DNA of 64,000 nt from Deltaproteobacteria bacterium. Its GTDB lineage: Bacteria > Myxococcota_A > UBA9160 > UBA4427. The stretch spans positions 186,001 to 250,000 of the forward strand of contig JAJDAO010000050.1 in the NCBI GenBank assembly GCA_029261835.1, given 5' to 3'. Position 1 is the first letter of the stretch. Each line of letters begins with the position of its first letter. This document shows positions 28,210 through 39,304 of the stretch, one piece after another. Below the pieces are notes generated by a model that worked only from the letters and a program-made list of their open reading frames with translations, made no database searches and had not been told where the DNA came from. The translations under genes were made by a program, and so were the position numbers.

Positions 28210-29362
28210 GGTTCTCGCTCCCGGCTTCGCGGTAGTCGTAGCTCTGGAGCTGCCGCCGCGAAGTTGACAACACGTCCGCAATCAGTGAGCGGTCGAACCG
28301 GCGGCGTACCTGCTCCCAGGTGGCGTTGTCGTCGATCTTGTCCAGCCGCCGCAGCAGCTCGAATTCCCGGGCCAGTCGCCCGTTGCCCAGTAGATCGGCC
28401 TCCGGTAGCGAGGGAATCGATGCGATTCCGATGAGATCATTCCATGCCAGTGCGGCGTAGTCCCGCTCGTTCAGCCGAGGTAGCCTCCGCGAGAAAGCCT
28501 CCGTCTTCTCAAGGGCCCAGCGAGCCGCACGAAGGCGGTTCTTGCGATAGCCCAACCAGCCGACTGCCCGCAGCTCCGCGGCCACGATCTGGCGCAGTGC
28601 GTCTGGCTGTTGCTCGCTGAATGTTTGCGAGAAGTAGAGGTAGCCCGAGCAAAGACTCTGATGGACCACGACCTGGTTCCCGTAGTGGGACTCGGCAATG
28701 AATGGTGTGGGCTGCCAGGCCGCAAAGGCGTCGATTCCGCCTGCCGCCAGCGCACTCGGCATCTCGTGCACGTCGAGGGCGATCCGCTCGATGTCCGCTT
28801 CGGTCAGCCCCCCCGCGGAGAGCGCTCGCAACAGAGCAAAGTAGGCATTCGAGCCCGACGCGTAAGCGATGCGCTTGCCGCCCAGTTCGTGGAGGAGTAC
28901 CGGGTGGCCCGCCACTATGGAGCAGAAGCCGTACTGGGCGAGTGCGGCGATCTGTATCCGTCCCTCGGCAGCCGCTACCAGGGCCGGCATGTCGCCGCCA
29001 ATCCCCGCTTCGAGATCACCGCTGCGAATGAAGTCGTTGACGTCAGCGCCCTTGAAGAAGGCGTGAAAGCGCAGCGTGAGGCCCCTGCGGGCCAGACTCT
29101 CGCTCAAGATGGCATCACGCTGCATGGCCTCTGTGATCAAGTTGGTCGGAATCCAGAGCGGCTGCGTGCCGACATCGATGATGTCACGTCCCTGCCCGAA
29201 GTCGTAGTCCCGATAGGCGCCATGATGGGGAAGGGCAGACGTCGTCCCGCTCGATGCAGCTGGGGCATCCGACAACGCCGCGTGTCGCGAGAGCGCGATC
29301 AAGATGACCAGGCAGCCGGCGGTCAATAGTGCCCACGGAACACGTCGAGGCATCGTGCGCAT
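28196..29362 (-). CDS. ABC-type (NitT/TauT-like) periplasmic substrate-binding protein
   Basis: Signal anchor, GADVNDFIRSGDLEAGIGGDMPAL, GKRIAYASGSNAYFALL. Confidence 0.8.
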   Translation of the reverse strand: MRTMPRRVPWALLTAGCLVILIALSRHAALSDAPAASSGTTSALPHHGAYRDYDFGQGRDIIDVGTQPLWIPTNLITEAMQRDAILSESLARRGLTLRFHAFFKGADVNDFIRSGDLEAGIGGDMPALVAAAEGRIQIAALAQYGFCSIVAGHPVLLHELGGKRIAYASGSNAYFALLRALSAGGLTEADIERIALDVHEMPSALAAGGIDAFAAWQPTPFIAESHYGNQVVVHQSLCSGYLYFSQTFSEQQPDALRQIVAAELRAVGWLGYRKNRLRAARWALEKTEAFSRRLPRLNERDYAALAWNDLIGIASIPSLPEADLLGNGRLAREFELLRRLDKIDDNATWEQVRRRFDRSLIADVLSTSRRQLQSYDYREAGSENHESR

Positions 29363-29724
29363 CCCCCACTCGGCAGGGGTCTTCGTACTACGAGCTTCAC
29401 AGCGTACAGTGATCCGGGTTCAGTGTCGATGAAGCCCACGTCCATCACCGCTGATCCGCCCGTCCCCGATTCCAAGCAGCGGTGTAATACGGATTCTCCG
29501 TAGTTGAATCTACGTGTCAGCGACTTCGAGGTCATCCAGACCCGGGTGCGTACCAATACGTGCGGGCTCCGTCCGTCCGTGTCCTCCGATGCCAGATGGG
29601 GCGGGTGTCTTCGCAGGAGTGTCGGTTTCGGGCTGGCACGCCCCTTGCTCTACGGCCTCCGGAGACTCCCGACACTCATGCTGGCGTCGCTGGCGCTCGC
29701 AGAGGTCGAAACGATCTGGGGGAG

Positions 29725-30432
29725 ATGAAGATGGCCGGCTCACCTGCGAGTACGCTCCGCACGCTCGCCTGGCTCGCAAAGGAGACGCTGTTCAGGCCCT
29801 CGCATCCGACACCCCTACGGCCCACCGCCGGCCGTCCCATCCTGCTCTTGCACGGCTTCGCTGCTTCGAGCCGCGTGCTGCTTCCACTGGAGCGGCACCT
29901 GCGGCGTACCACCGAGCGCCCCGTAGTGCGCGTCGATCTCGGGCCCGGTCTGCGGGACTTGCGTCAGAGCGGACACCGGGTGCATGAGGCTCTCGAGCGC
30001 GTAGCCGCATCGCCCGGGTTCGAATTCGTGGACGTGGTCGCCCACTCGATGGGAGGACTGGTTGCCGTCTATCTCCTCAAGGCGCTCGACCGTGGACGCC
30101 GCATCCGCCGCGTCATCACGCTCGGTACGCCACACGGCGGTACACCGGTCGCGCTGGCCGGTGTGCTGGTCTTGGGAGTCCTGAGCCGCGCTGTCTGGCA
30201 GATGCTGCCGAGATCGCCTCTGATCGCCGAGCTGAGCCGCCTCAAGCTACCCCTCGGCTCGGAAATCGTCTCGATCCGCGCCGAGCGCGATGTCTTCGTG
30301 CCGGACCGCTATTCGAGAATCCCCCGATGTCGTGGTCAGCACAATGCCCGGGTCTCAGGTGTCGACCACATCGAGTTGCTCCACTCCGCGCCGACACTCC
30401 AGCTCGTCACGCGGTCGTTGGCGCGTGTGTAG
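29725..30432 (+). CDS. Alpha/beta hydrolase (lipase-like)
   Basis: ILLLHGFAASS and AHSMGG nucleophile elbow; start within longer ORF. Confidence 0.85.
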   Translation: MKMAGSPASTLRTLAWLAKETLFRPSHPTPLRPTAGRPILLLHGFAASSRVLLPLERHLRRTTERPVVRVDLGPGLRDLRQSGHRVHEALERVAASPGFEFVDVVAHSMGGLVAVYLLKALDRGRRIRRVITLGTPHGGTPVALAGVLVLGVLSRAVWQMLPRSPLIAELSRLKLPLGSEIVSIRAERDVFVPDRYSRIPRCRGQHNARVSGVDHIELLHSAPTLQLVTRSLARV

Positions 30433-30698
30433 CCAGCGAGCCCTGCCGGTCGCCTTTGCTGGAGAGCTTGCCCGAACGACGTCTTGAGCGTTCCAATCTC
30501 TCAGTTGTGTGTCACTCGGACACCTTGGGCCGAGGGGCGTCGAGATCGCGGGGTTGCGTGCCGTGAGTGGATGCAAGATGCTCGGATCCGTCTTCTGACT
30601 AGAGACGCCTCGGGCCGCTTGCGCTGCATCGGGCATCGTTCGGTCGAGCCGTCTCGCGCAGGCCGCAGGAAAAGGGCTGTTCGCGAGGAGCCAAAAGG

Positions 30699-31007
30699 AT
30701 GGGCTGGCACGACAGCGTTTTCTGGTTCGCGCTTGGTCTCGTGGGCCAGGCGGCGTTCTTCTCTCGCTTTCTGGTGCAGTGGATCGTGTCCGAGCGTGCC
30801 GGCCGTAGCGTCGTCCCGGTCGCGTTCTGGTATCTCAGCATCGCGGGCTCACTGACGCTTCTGGTCTACGCCATTCATCGCCAAGAACCGATCTTCGTGC
30901 TCGGCCAGTCGGTGGGTGGGTTCGTCTATATCCGGAACCTCGTCCTGCTGCGCAGGGAGCAGCAGCCCGTTGCTGAGGCGGCGAGCGCCGGAGGAGAGCC
31001 GACATGA
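30699..31007 (+). CDS. Lipid-A-disaccharide synthase N-terminal domain protein
   Basis: GLVGQAAFFSRFLVQWIVSERAGRSVVPVAFWYLSIAGSLTLLVYAIHRQEPIFVLGQ. Confidence 0.88.
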   Translation: MGWHDSVFWFALGLVGQAAFFSRFLVQWIVSERAGRSVVPVAFWYLSIAGSLTLLVYAIHRQEPIFVLGQSVGGFVYIRNLVLLRREQQPVAEAASAGGEPT

Positions 31008-31720
31008 AGCTCTCGATCGTCATCCCCTTCCATGATGAAGAGGAGAACGTCGTGCCGGTGCTGAACGAGATTCGCCGGTGCCACCCCGAGGCCGAGATCA
31101 TCGCAGTCGACGACCACAGCACGGATCGCACGTCTGAGATTCTCGGCGGGCAGTCGGGCGTTCGTCTCTGCCGACTTCCAAGGCGGCTGGGGCAGAGCGC
31201 CGCCGTTTACGGCGGACTGGTGCGTGCCACCGGTGATGTTTGCGTGATCATGGACGGTGACGGTCAGAGCAGTGCCGCGGACATCAAGCGGCTGCTCGAG
31301 TTCTTTCCGGAATACGACCTCGTGATCGGCTGTCGTGTCGAGCGATGTGACTCGATGGCCCGGGTCGTCGTCTCCAGAATCGCCAATCGCTTGCGCAGAG
31401 GATTCACGCGAGATGGCGTGACGGATAGCGGCGGGACGCCCAAGGCAATGAAACGTGAGTGTGTCGAGCACCTGATTCCGTTCGACGGTCTCCATCGATT
31501 CATTCCCGCGCTGCTGTCACGGGCTGGCTTTCGCGTCATCGAGGTTCCGGTATCCCATCGCAGGCGGCTTCACGGTCGTACCAAATACGGCACCTGGGGG
31601 CGCGCCTGGCGAGGCGTCTGGGACCTGCTCGGCGTCAGTTGGCTGCTGCGGCGGCGGATCGACCCGAGGATCGTGGGGGCCGACGCGGGAGCACCAGATC
31701 GTCAGTCGCCATCGCCGTGA
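31004..31720 (+). CDS. Family 2 glycosyltransferase (dolichol-phosphate-mannose synthase-like)
   Basis: LSIVIPFHDEEENVVPVLNEI, DDHSTDRT, MDGDGQ; ATGA overlap with upstream gene. Confidence 0.92.
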   Translation: MKLSIVIPFHDEEENVVPVLNEIRRCHPEAEIIAVDDHSTDRTSEILGGQSGVRLCRLPRRLGQSAAVYGGLVRATGDVCVIMDGDGQSSAADIKRLLEFFPEYDLVIGCRVERCDSMARVVVSRIANRLRRGFTRDGVTDSGGTPKAMKRECVEHLIPFDGLHRFIPALLSRAGFRVIEVPVSHRRRLHGRTKYGTWGRAWRGVWDLLGVSWLLRRRIDPRIVGADAGAPDRQSPSP

Positions 31721-31726
31721 TGTCTG

Positions 31727-32365
31727 CTACTCGGGAGACAGTGCCGCCAGCGCGAGCTGCATCGCCATCTGCAGGTCGCCCTGTACCTCTATCTTTCCGT
31801 TCATGAAGGCATCCTGGGGCGCGAGCGTGCCAGCCCGGAGTTCGGCGTAGGCGTCGCCGTCGACGCTGATCGCACAGCTCGGTCGCTCGGCGATGGCACC
31901 GTCTCCGAAGTGGGCCACGAGCGTGAAGGCGTTCTCTCCCGTGAGCGAGAACCTCAACGAGCCGGCCAGCGCGTGCAGGTTCTGGACCCGCTGCGAGGTG
32001 AGCATCATGCCCTGCTCGATGCCCGCGATGGCTCCGAGAAAGCCAAGCACCGAGTCGCCCGATTCCCTCTCGAGCACAGCCAGCGCGTCGAGATCGTGAG
32101 TCAGGATCATGAAGGGCCTGCAGGCGGCGTCCGGGCCTTCACTCATGCGCCCAGCGACCACGTTGAGGTTGAAGCGCTCTTCCTCGCGACCACCCGTTAC
32201 GACGACGCCAATCGTCGCCTTTACCGTACGCATGCCCTCTAGCATCTGAGCGGCGTCCGCGTCGCCGTTCGCAGCCGCCCGCTGCTGGCTGTCGAAGGCG
32301 CGGTTGAACTGGTTCGGGACACGCTCGTGGTAGAAGGTGCGGGGATTGCAGCTCGCTTCGTTCAT
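31727..32365 (-). CDS. SCP2 sterol-binding-like domain protein
   Basis: C-terminal NAFTLVAHFGDG...DAFMNGKIEVQGDLQMAMQLALA pattern. Confidence 0.65.
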   Translation of the reverse strand: MNEASCNPRTFYHERVPNQFNRAFDSQQRAAANGDADAAQMLEGMRTVKATIGVVVTGGREEERFNLNVVAGRMSEGPDAACRPFMILTHDLDALAVLERESGDSVLGFLGAIAGIEQGMMLTSQRVQNLHALAGSLRFSLTGENAFTLVAHFGDGAIAERPSCAISVDGDAYAELRAGTLAPQDAFMNGKIEVQGDLQMAMQLALAALSPE

Positions 32366-33366
32366 CGATGTGCGCGCCTCTTTTGAAAGCGGTTGACCGC
32401 GTTCGTGTGCTCGCGGTAGCTCGAGGAGAAGAAGTGGGTGCCATCGTTGCGGGACACGAAGTAGAGGTGATCGGTCTGACTCGGAGACAGCACCGCACGC
32501 AGAGCATCGACTCCCGGGCTCGCAATGGGCCCTGGGGGCAGGCCTCCGATGCGGTAGGTGTTGTACGGGTTTCCCTCATTGAGCAGATCGCGCTTGCGCA
32601 GGTTGCCGTCGAAATCGGGGATGCCGTAGATCACCGTGGGGTCGGTCTCCAGACGCATTCCCCTTTTCAATCGATTGAGAAAGACAGCCGCGATGAGTGG
32701 GCGCTCCTCGGGGCTGGCGGTCTCCTTCTCGACGATGGAAGCCAATGTCACGATCTCGTGTCGCGTGAGACTCTGCCGCTTTGCCAGGGGCTCGATCTCA
32801 TTGCGCCAGACTGTCTCGAACCGCCTCACCATCGCGCGCGCTACATCCTTGGGCGCCAGGTTGCGGGGTAGGTGGTACGTGTCCGGGAAGAGATAACCCT
32901 CGAGCGAGTCGGCGTTGATCCCGAGCGACCTCGCGAACTCGGGATCTTGCACGGCCGCGAGAAAGGCCTCTCCGTCCACCAGCCCGCTCTCTTGCAGCCG
33001 TTCGGTGATGTCCGTCGCGCGAATACCCTCCGGCACGGTCGCGGGGTAGGTCTTGACCTTGCCGGCGGTGATGGTGTCGAGGATCTCACGAGCGGATTGG
33101 TGCGGCGAGAGTTCGTACTCGCCTGCCTGAAGTCTACCCGCGATACCGTCGAAGCGTGCCGCAAGTTCGGCAACGCGCGCGCTGCGGATCAGACTCGCTT
33201 GCTCGAGGTGTCGGGCGACGACCGCGAGCGATGTGCCTCGCTCCACTGCGAATATCTGCCACTGCGGCTCAGCGGAGGCGGGCTCGAGCTGCCGCATGCC
33301 GCACTGGACCAGGAGCCAGGCCCCCAGCAGTACCACTCCCGATAGCGCGCCGAGCCAGCGAAGCAT
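32362..33366 (-). CDS. mltG: Endolytic murein transglycosylase MltG
   Basis: EGYLFPDTYHLPR, LASIVEKETASPEERPLIAAVFLNRL, TDPTVIYG. Confidence 0.95.
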   Translation of the reverse strand: MLRWLGALSGVVLLGAWLLVQCGMRQLEPASAEPQWQIFAVERGTSLAVVARHLEQASLIRSARVAELAARFDGIAGRLQAGEYELSPHQSAREILDTITAGKVKTYPATVPEGIRATDITERLQESGLVDGEAFLAAVQDPEFARSLGINADSLEGYLFPDTYHLPRNLAPKDVARAMVRRFETVWRNEIEPLAKRQSLTRHEIVTLASIVEKETASPEERPLIAAVFLNRLKRGMRLETDPTVIYGIPDFDGNLRKRDLLNEGNPYNTYRIGGLPPGPIASPGVDALRAVLSPSQTDHLYFVSRNDGTHFFSSSYREHTNAVNRFQKRRAHR

Positions 33367-33368
33367 CT

Positions 33369-33812
33369 CTATTCCCGCTCTCCGCTCTCGTGCGTATCCT
33401 GGCTGCGTTGCAGCTCGAGGTAGGTGCGCAGGATGATCGCCGCCGCCACCTCGTCGACGTGCTCACTCACGCGTTTGCCCCTTCGGCCCTGGCTGTGCAG
33501 AGCGCGCTCGGCCTCGATGCTGGTCCAGCGCTCGTCGATGGTGTCGACCACCAGCCCGGTCGACTCCCGCAGTGCATGTGCGAAGTCTTCGGCGGCCTGC
33601 GCCTCCGGACCCTTGCGGCCGTCCATGTGTCGCGGCAGACCGATCACGACGCGGCCGATCTCGCGCTCTGCGATGATCTCGCGCACGGCTGCGATGTCGG
33701 CCTTGCGGCCGCTGCTCCGAAGTGTACCGGCTGGAAAGGCGAAAGCGGCTTCGCTGTCGGAGATCGCGAGGCCGATGCGCTTGCTGCCGAGGTCGAGACC
33801 CAGAACCCGCAT
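33369..33812 (-). CDS. ruvX: Holliday-junction resolvase-like RuvX/YqgF
   Basis: MRVLGLDLGSKRIGLAISD; VVIGLPRHMDG; DERWTS. Confidence 0.95.
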   Translation of the reverse strand: MRVLGLDLGSKRIGLAISDSEAAFAFPAGTLRSSGRKADIAAVREIIAEREIGRVVIGLPRHMDGRKGPEAQAAEDFAHALRESTGLVVDTIDERWTSIEAERALHSQGRRGKRVSEHVDEVAAAIILRTYLELQRSQDTHESGERE

Positions 33813-33820
33813 GAGGCAGC

Positions 33821-35479
33821 CTATTGTAGCGACTCGGCTTTCGCCGCGGCCCCTTCGTCGCTGCCCAGCAGCTTCTTGGCACGTTCGCGAAGAGAAGCGT
33901 CTCGACTGTGGCTGGCCCGTTGTAGGGCGCGTCGTGCCTCGCGGCCCGGCAGGCGCTCGAGCGCCACGAGCGCCGCGAGCTTGAGCTTGCGCAGGGATTT
34001 GCGCCGTAGCAGCGAGCGGCGTTCGAGCAGTGCCACCAGCTTGGGAACGACTCGCTCCGAGCCGAGCTGTCCCAGTGCGCGAATCATCTCACGTGCCCGC
34101 TCCGTCTGTGCTTGCTCCATGGCACGCTCGAGTGCCGCGAGTATCGGCTGTGCGGCACGCGGGTCGCCCAGATGGCCGAGGCAAGTAGCCGCGATCTCGG
34201 GCAGCTCCGGAAGCGGTCTCGAGAGCGCCTCGATGAGCGCATCAACAGCGCCCTCGCTTGCGATGTGCGCCAGCGCACGAGCGGCTTCTAGGCGCAACGC
34301 AGCGTGGGGTCCGTGGAGAGCCTCCACGAGGCGGGGCACGATTTCGGGATTCTGGATCTCGCCTGTGAGGCGGGTCGCCAGCTGGGCGCGGGCAATCGAG
34401 GGATCCGCGAGGATCTGGGACAGCACGGGCAGGGCGATCTCGCCCAGCGTGATCAGGATGGCGGTGAGCTGTGCCGAACGATCGGGATCGTCCTCGCGCG
34501 CGAGCCTCTCGAAGAGCGGTGTGACCGACCGCTCCGCAAGCAACAGGAGTACCTGCGTTGCGCGCACGCCGGCGTGTGCGTTGCTCGAGCAAGCCCGGTC
34601 GATCAGGTCGTCGAGGCGTGTTTCCGAGGTCAGTCGCAGGCACATCTGCTTGGCGACACTCGCCTGCAGGCCGGGGCGTCCACCCTCTCCGACGGCGTGG
34701 TCTGCCAATACCAGCGTTGCGCGGTAGCACTCGTCGGTCAGGCCTTCGTCGAAGAGCTCACCGGCGCACTCGACGATGCGCTTGGCGAGAAACGCGTAGG
34801 CGGCGTCATCGACGCAGCGGTCGAGCTCCAACAGGCGGAAGAGCAGGCGCTCGCCTCGCTCGTCTCCGGCCGGCGCTTCGAGCGGGCACTCCTCCAGGTC
34901 GGGCTTTTCCGCGCTAGGGCTGTTGATCACGAGCTGGCGGCTGCGGGCCAGCAGGGCCGAGCCCAGCGAGGCGGTGGCGACAGGCGGGGGCGAGCTGACG
35001 CTCTGCTGGGCCGCCAGGGCATCCTCCTCGCCGCCGTTGATCGCGATCCCCACGTTTCCGCGCGAGGCCAAGCTTCGAGCCAGGCCGCCGCGCAGCGCGT
35101 GATCCCGCTCGCTGTGGCTGAGCACATCCACGAAGCTGTGAAACGCATCCCGCGTCAGTGCGGGTGTGAACTCGATCCGCTGCACATCCCGCTCGAGCAG
35201 CACCCGGGCCAGGTCGGCCATGTGACCGTGCGGGATGCTCTCCGACACGTCGCTGGCTCGAAACACCGCCTCATCGATCCAGAGCTCCAGCCGCCCGGCT
35301 CGCTCGAGTTCGACCTGGAAGGCCAGGTAGGCGCGGTCGAGAAGCTCGCCGCGCGCGGTGCTGTCTTCCGCGTAGAAGCGCATCCCCTTGCACACTCGGC
35401 CCAACTCGACGAGGAGGCAGGAGAGATCTGTCGTGGTTCTCTTGCTCCACTCGTTGCGTTCGGGAGCCTGCTCGGACAT
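33821..35479 (-). CDS. HEAT-repeat protein
   Basis: Repeated LVEALHGPHAALRLEAARALAHI / LIEALSRPLPELPEIAATCLGHLGDPRAAQPIL-type units. Confidence 0.75.
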   Translation of the reverse strand: MSEQAPERNEWSKRTTTDLSCLLVELGRVCKGMRFYAEDSTARGELLDRAYLAFQVELERAGRLELWIDEAVFRASDVSESIPHGHMADLARVLLERDVQRIEFTPALTRDAFHSFVDVLSHSERDHALRGGLARSLASRGNVGIAINGGEEDALAAQQSVSSPPPVATASLGSALLARSRQLVINSPSAEKPDLEECPLEAPAGDERGERLLFRLLELDRCVDDAAYAFLAKRIVECAGELFDEGLTDECYRATLVLADHAVGEGGRPGLQASVAKQMCLRLTSETRLDDLIDRACSSNAHAGVRATQVLLLLAERSVTPLFERLAREDDPDRSAQLTAILITLGEIALPVLSQILADPSIARAQLATRLTGEIQNPEIVPRLVEALHGPHAALRLEAARALAHIASEGAVDALIEALSRPLPELPEIAATCLGHLGDPRAAQPILAALERAMEQAQTERAREMIRALGQLGSERVVPKLVALLERRSLLRRKSLRKLKLAALVALERLPGREARRALQRASHSRDASLRERAKKLLGSDEGAAAKAESLQ

Positions 35480-35651
35480 CTGTCACCTGTGAAGTCGCCG
35501 GTTCTCTGCTGCAGTACATCGACCGCGTCCGGAGCAGGCTGAAGCGGCACTGCCTGGCACAGCCGGTCCCGGCCAGGCCGAATCTATTTTCTCCTTTTCT
35601 TCACCTCTTCGTTGGCGCCCCGAATGCCCCGTCGCTACCCTGCCCAACTCG

Positions 35652-36479
35652 ATGCCCCCCCGTCGACGTGAACCAGCCGCGGGTCCTCGCAGCGGTCCCG
35701 AGAAGCGGGTCGGTCCCATCGAAACGCCCAAAAGCGAAGCCAAAATAGGCACTTCCGCACGGACTGGAGAGCCCTCAGCCGGTCGAGAGCTCTCAGCGGG
35801 TCAAGAGCCCTCAGCCGGTCAAGAGCCCTCGGCCGGCAAAGAGCCCTCAGCGGGCGGCGGGGTCGCGCTCTGGCTGGCAACGGCGGGGGGTATCGGCTTT
35901 GGGCCGTGGGCGCCCGGAACCTGGGGCGCTCTCGCGGCGGTGCTCCTCTTCGTGCTGTTCTTTGCGCGGCTGGGCCTGCCCCTCTACGGCTTGCTGTTGA
36001 TCGTTCTCACTGCGATCGGTGTCTGGGCCTCGGGACGGGTGGAGGCCCATTTCGGTCGGCATGACGACGGACGCATCGTGATCGACGAAGTGGTGGGCCA
36101 GCTCATTGCCCTCGCACCGCTCGTGGTGATCTGGGAGATGCCTCTCGGCCGGATCGGGTTGCCCGCGGGCCCGATGGCTGCCGAGTGGGGTGCCGGCGCT
36201 GGAATCGACATTCGGTGGCTGCTGGTCGTGACCGCATTCGTCGCATTCAGGTGGTTCGATATCCGGAAGCCGGGGCTGGTCCGGTGGGCGGAAGAGAGGT
36301 TCGAAGGCGGCGTGGGCGTAATGCTCGATGACATCGTGGCGGGCGTATTCGGGGCGGTGGTCGTGATACTGCCCGCCTACGCGCTGGTGGTCGGCCTGCT
36401 TCGGGAGAAGGTGCTCGAGGCGGAGGCGGTGGTCGCGGTTCTGCGAGCTGTATCCGGGGCCCTGGGATTCGTGTCGTGA
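35652..36479 (+). CDS. pgpA: Phosphatidylglycerophosphatase A with repetitive N-terminus
   Basis: GIGFGPWAPGTWGALAAV, HDDGRIVIDEVVGQL. Confidence 0.9.
   Translation: MPPRRREPAAGPRSGPEKRVGPIETPKSEAKIGTSARTGEPSAGRELSAGQEPSAGQEPSAGKEPSAGGGVALWLATAGGIGFGPWAPGTWGALAAVLLFVLFFARLGLPLYGLLLIVLTAIGVWASGRVEAHFGRHDDGRIVIDEVVGQLIALAPLVVIWEMPLGRIGLPAGPMAAEWGAGAGIDIRWLLVVTAFVAFRWFDIRKPGLVRWAEERFEGGVGVMLDDIVAGVFGAVVVILPAYALVVGLLREKVLEAEAVVAVLRAVSGALGFVS
35769..35858. repeat. 18-bp tandem repeat x5 encoding E(P/L)SAG(R/Q/K/G)
   Basis: Direct reading of five in-frame units within pgpA. Confidence 0.95.
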
Positions 36480-37819
36480 AGGCTGAGATCATCACCATTG
36501 GCGACGAGATCCTGCGGGGCGAAATCGTCGACTCCAACAAGGCCCTGCTCGCGGAGCGTTTGCGTCGCCTCGATATCGAGTGCCATTACCAATCGTCGGT
36601 TCGCGACGACAGACGGGACATGCGCGATGCCTTTCGGCGCGCGGTCGAGCGCAGCGATGTGGTGCTGGTCTCGGGCGGGCTGGGTCCGACGCGAGACGAC
36701 ATCACCAGCGAGGTGTTGGCCGAGACGTTCGGGCGCGAACTCCTACTCGACGCTGCCTCTCTCGAGTCCATCCGCGTTTTCTTCCAGCGTATCGGTCGCG
36801 AAATGAGTCAGGCCAACCGTAAGCAGGCCTGCTTTCCGTCTGGTGCCGAGGTGCTCCCCAACCCAGCCGGAACGGCACCCGGCTTCGCCTTGCAGGAGGC
36901 CGGAACGCTCGTCTTCTGCATGCCCGGTGTGCCGCGCGAACTCGGCCAGATGATGGACGAGCAGGTGCTCCCGCGGCTCGAGGTGGCCTGTGAAAAGGCG
37001 CTCGCCGCAAGCACGGCGGGTCGAGAGGCGGCTGGGAAGCCGGTGGTACGCGCCAGGCTGCTGCGGACGTTCGGCATGGGGGAGTCATCGCTCGAGGAAG
37101 AGCTCGCCGACATCGCTCGGGACGGCGACGTGGAGCTCGGCTTTCGAACCACCTTTCCCGACAACTACCTGCGCGTGGTGGCTCGGGCGGCCTCCGCCAG
37201 CGAGGCCGACAACGCGATCGAGCGGGTGGTGAAGCGTATCCACGATCGGTTGGGGCCTCTGGTTTACGGTGAAGAGAACGAGAGCATGGCCCAGGTGGTG
37301 GGGCGCTTGCTGGCCGAGTGTGGCAAGACGATCGCACTGGCGGAGTCCTGCACCGGTGGGCTCGTGGCGCAGAAGATCACCGACGTGCCGGGCTCCTCCA
37401 GCTACTTCCTCGGCGGAGTCGTAGCCTACGCGAATAGCGCCAAAGTGCGGCTGATCGGCGTTCCCGAGTCACTGCTTGCGGAGCACGGCGCAGTCTCGGA
37501 GCCGGTGGTCCGGGCCATGGCGGAGGGTGTGAGGGAACGCTTTCGGGCCGACCTCGGGCTTTCGGTCAGCGGCATCTCGGGGCCCGACGGCGGTACGCCG
37601 GAGAAGCCGCTGGGCCTGGTCTTTCTCGCGCTCGCACGGGGAGAGGCCACACACGTCGATCACTTCGTCTTTCCCATCGAGCGTTCGCGTCACCGCACGT
37701 TGGCGGCTCAGGTGGCTCTCGACTGGGTGCGTCGCTCGCTGCTGGGGCTCGAGCTCACCGGGCCCAGCCTGTTGCGGCAGCGGGGTGGTGGGCCGTCGCC
37801 GGGAGCGCCGCGCTCATGA
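36476..37819 (+). CDS. cinA: CinA (competence/damage-inducible; nicotinamide-nucleotide amidase domain)
   Basis: [44 protein letters not shown] overlap with pgpA. Confidence 0.95.
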   Translation: MKAEIITIGDEILRGEIVDSNKALLAERLRRLDIECHYQSSVRDDRRDMRDAFRRAVERSDVVLVSGGLGPTRDDITSEVLAETFGRELLLDAASLESIRVFFQRIGREMSQANRKQACFPSGAEVLPNPAGTAPGFALQEAGTLVFCMPGVPRELGQMMDEQVLPRLEVACEKALAASTAGREAAGKPVVRARLLRTFGMGESSLEEELADIARDGDVELGFRTTFPDNYLRVVARAASASEADNAIERVVKRIHDRLGPLVYGEENESMAQVVGRLLAECGKTIALAESCTGGLVAQKITDVPGSSSYFLGGVVAYANSAKVRLIGVPESLLAEHGAVSEPVVRAMAEGVRERFRADLGLSVSGISGPDGGTPEKPLGLVFLALARGEATHVDHFVFPIERSRHRTLAAQVALDWVRRSLLGLELTGPSLLRQRGGGPSPGAPRS

Positions 37820-37970
37820 CCACCCGGAGCCATACGCTTGGACTCTATCTCTGTCTCGTTCTTCATCCCCGTCCCCCCTTTTGCTCCGAACGCCGCGCGG
37901 TGCCCGGAGAGCAGGATCACCCCCAGCACGAAGATTCCCACATTCTTTGACTTTTCGGAGGAAGCACAGC

Positions 37971-39053
<1,083 letters not shown>

Positions 39054-39304
39054 CTCGGCACATCACCAGGCAGCGCCGCCCCGCGGGCGCGGCGCTGTCT
39101 GGCCCCTAGTGCTCGAATTCCCGTCAAGGACGCACCGGGTGTTCTGCATCCCTGGCCGCAGCCACGGACCGGCTCCCCTCGGAGCATTGCGGCCGGTCGC
39201 CAGACGCTCGCTCAAGACCCGAGCGCAACCGGTCGAAACACCCAAAGCACCGTGGGCTTGCGTGCGCGATCTGCGGCACGCACAGGCAGGGGACCGGAAG
39301 CGCT

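Noticed and set aside
29509-29516. Small inverted repeat CGTAG-TTGAAT-CTACG near 29.5 kb
   Set aside because: 5-bp arms only, expected by chance; no supporting context.
33156-34727. 523-aa ORF 33156..34727 (+)
   Set aside because: Opposes mltG, ruvX and the HEAT-repeat gene; Ser/Arg-rich composition of an antisense frame.
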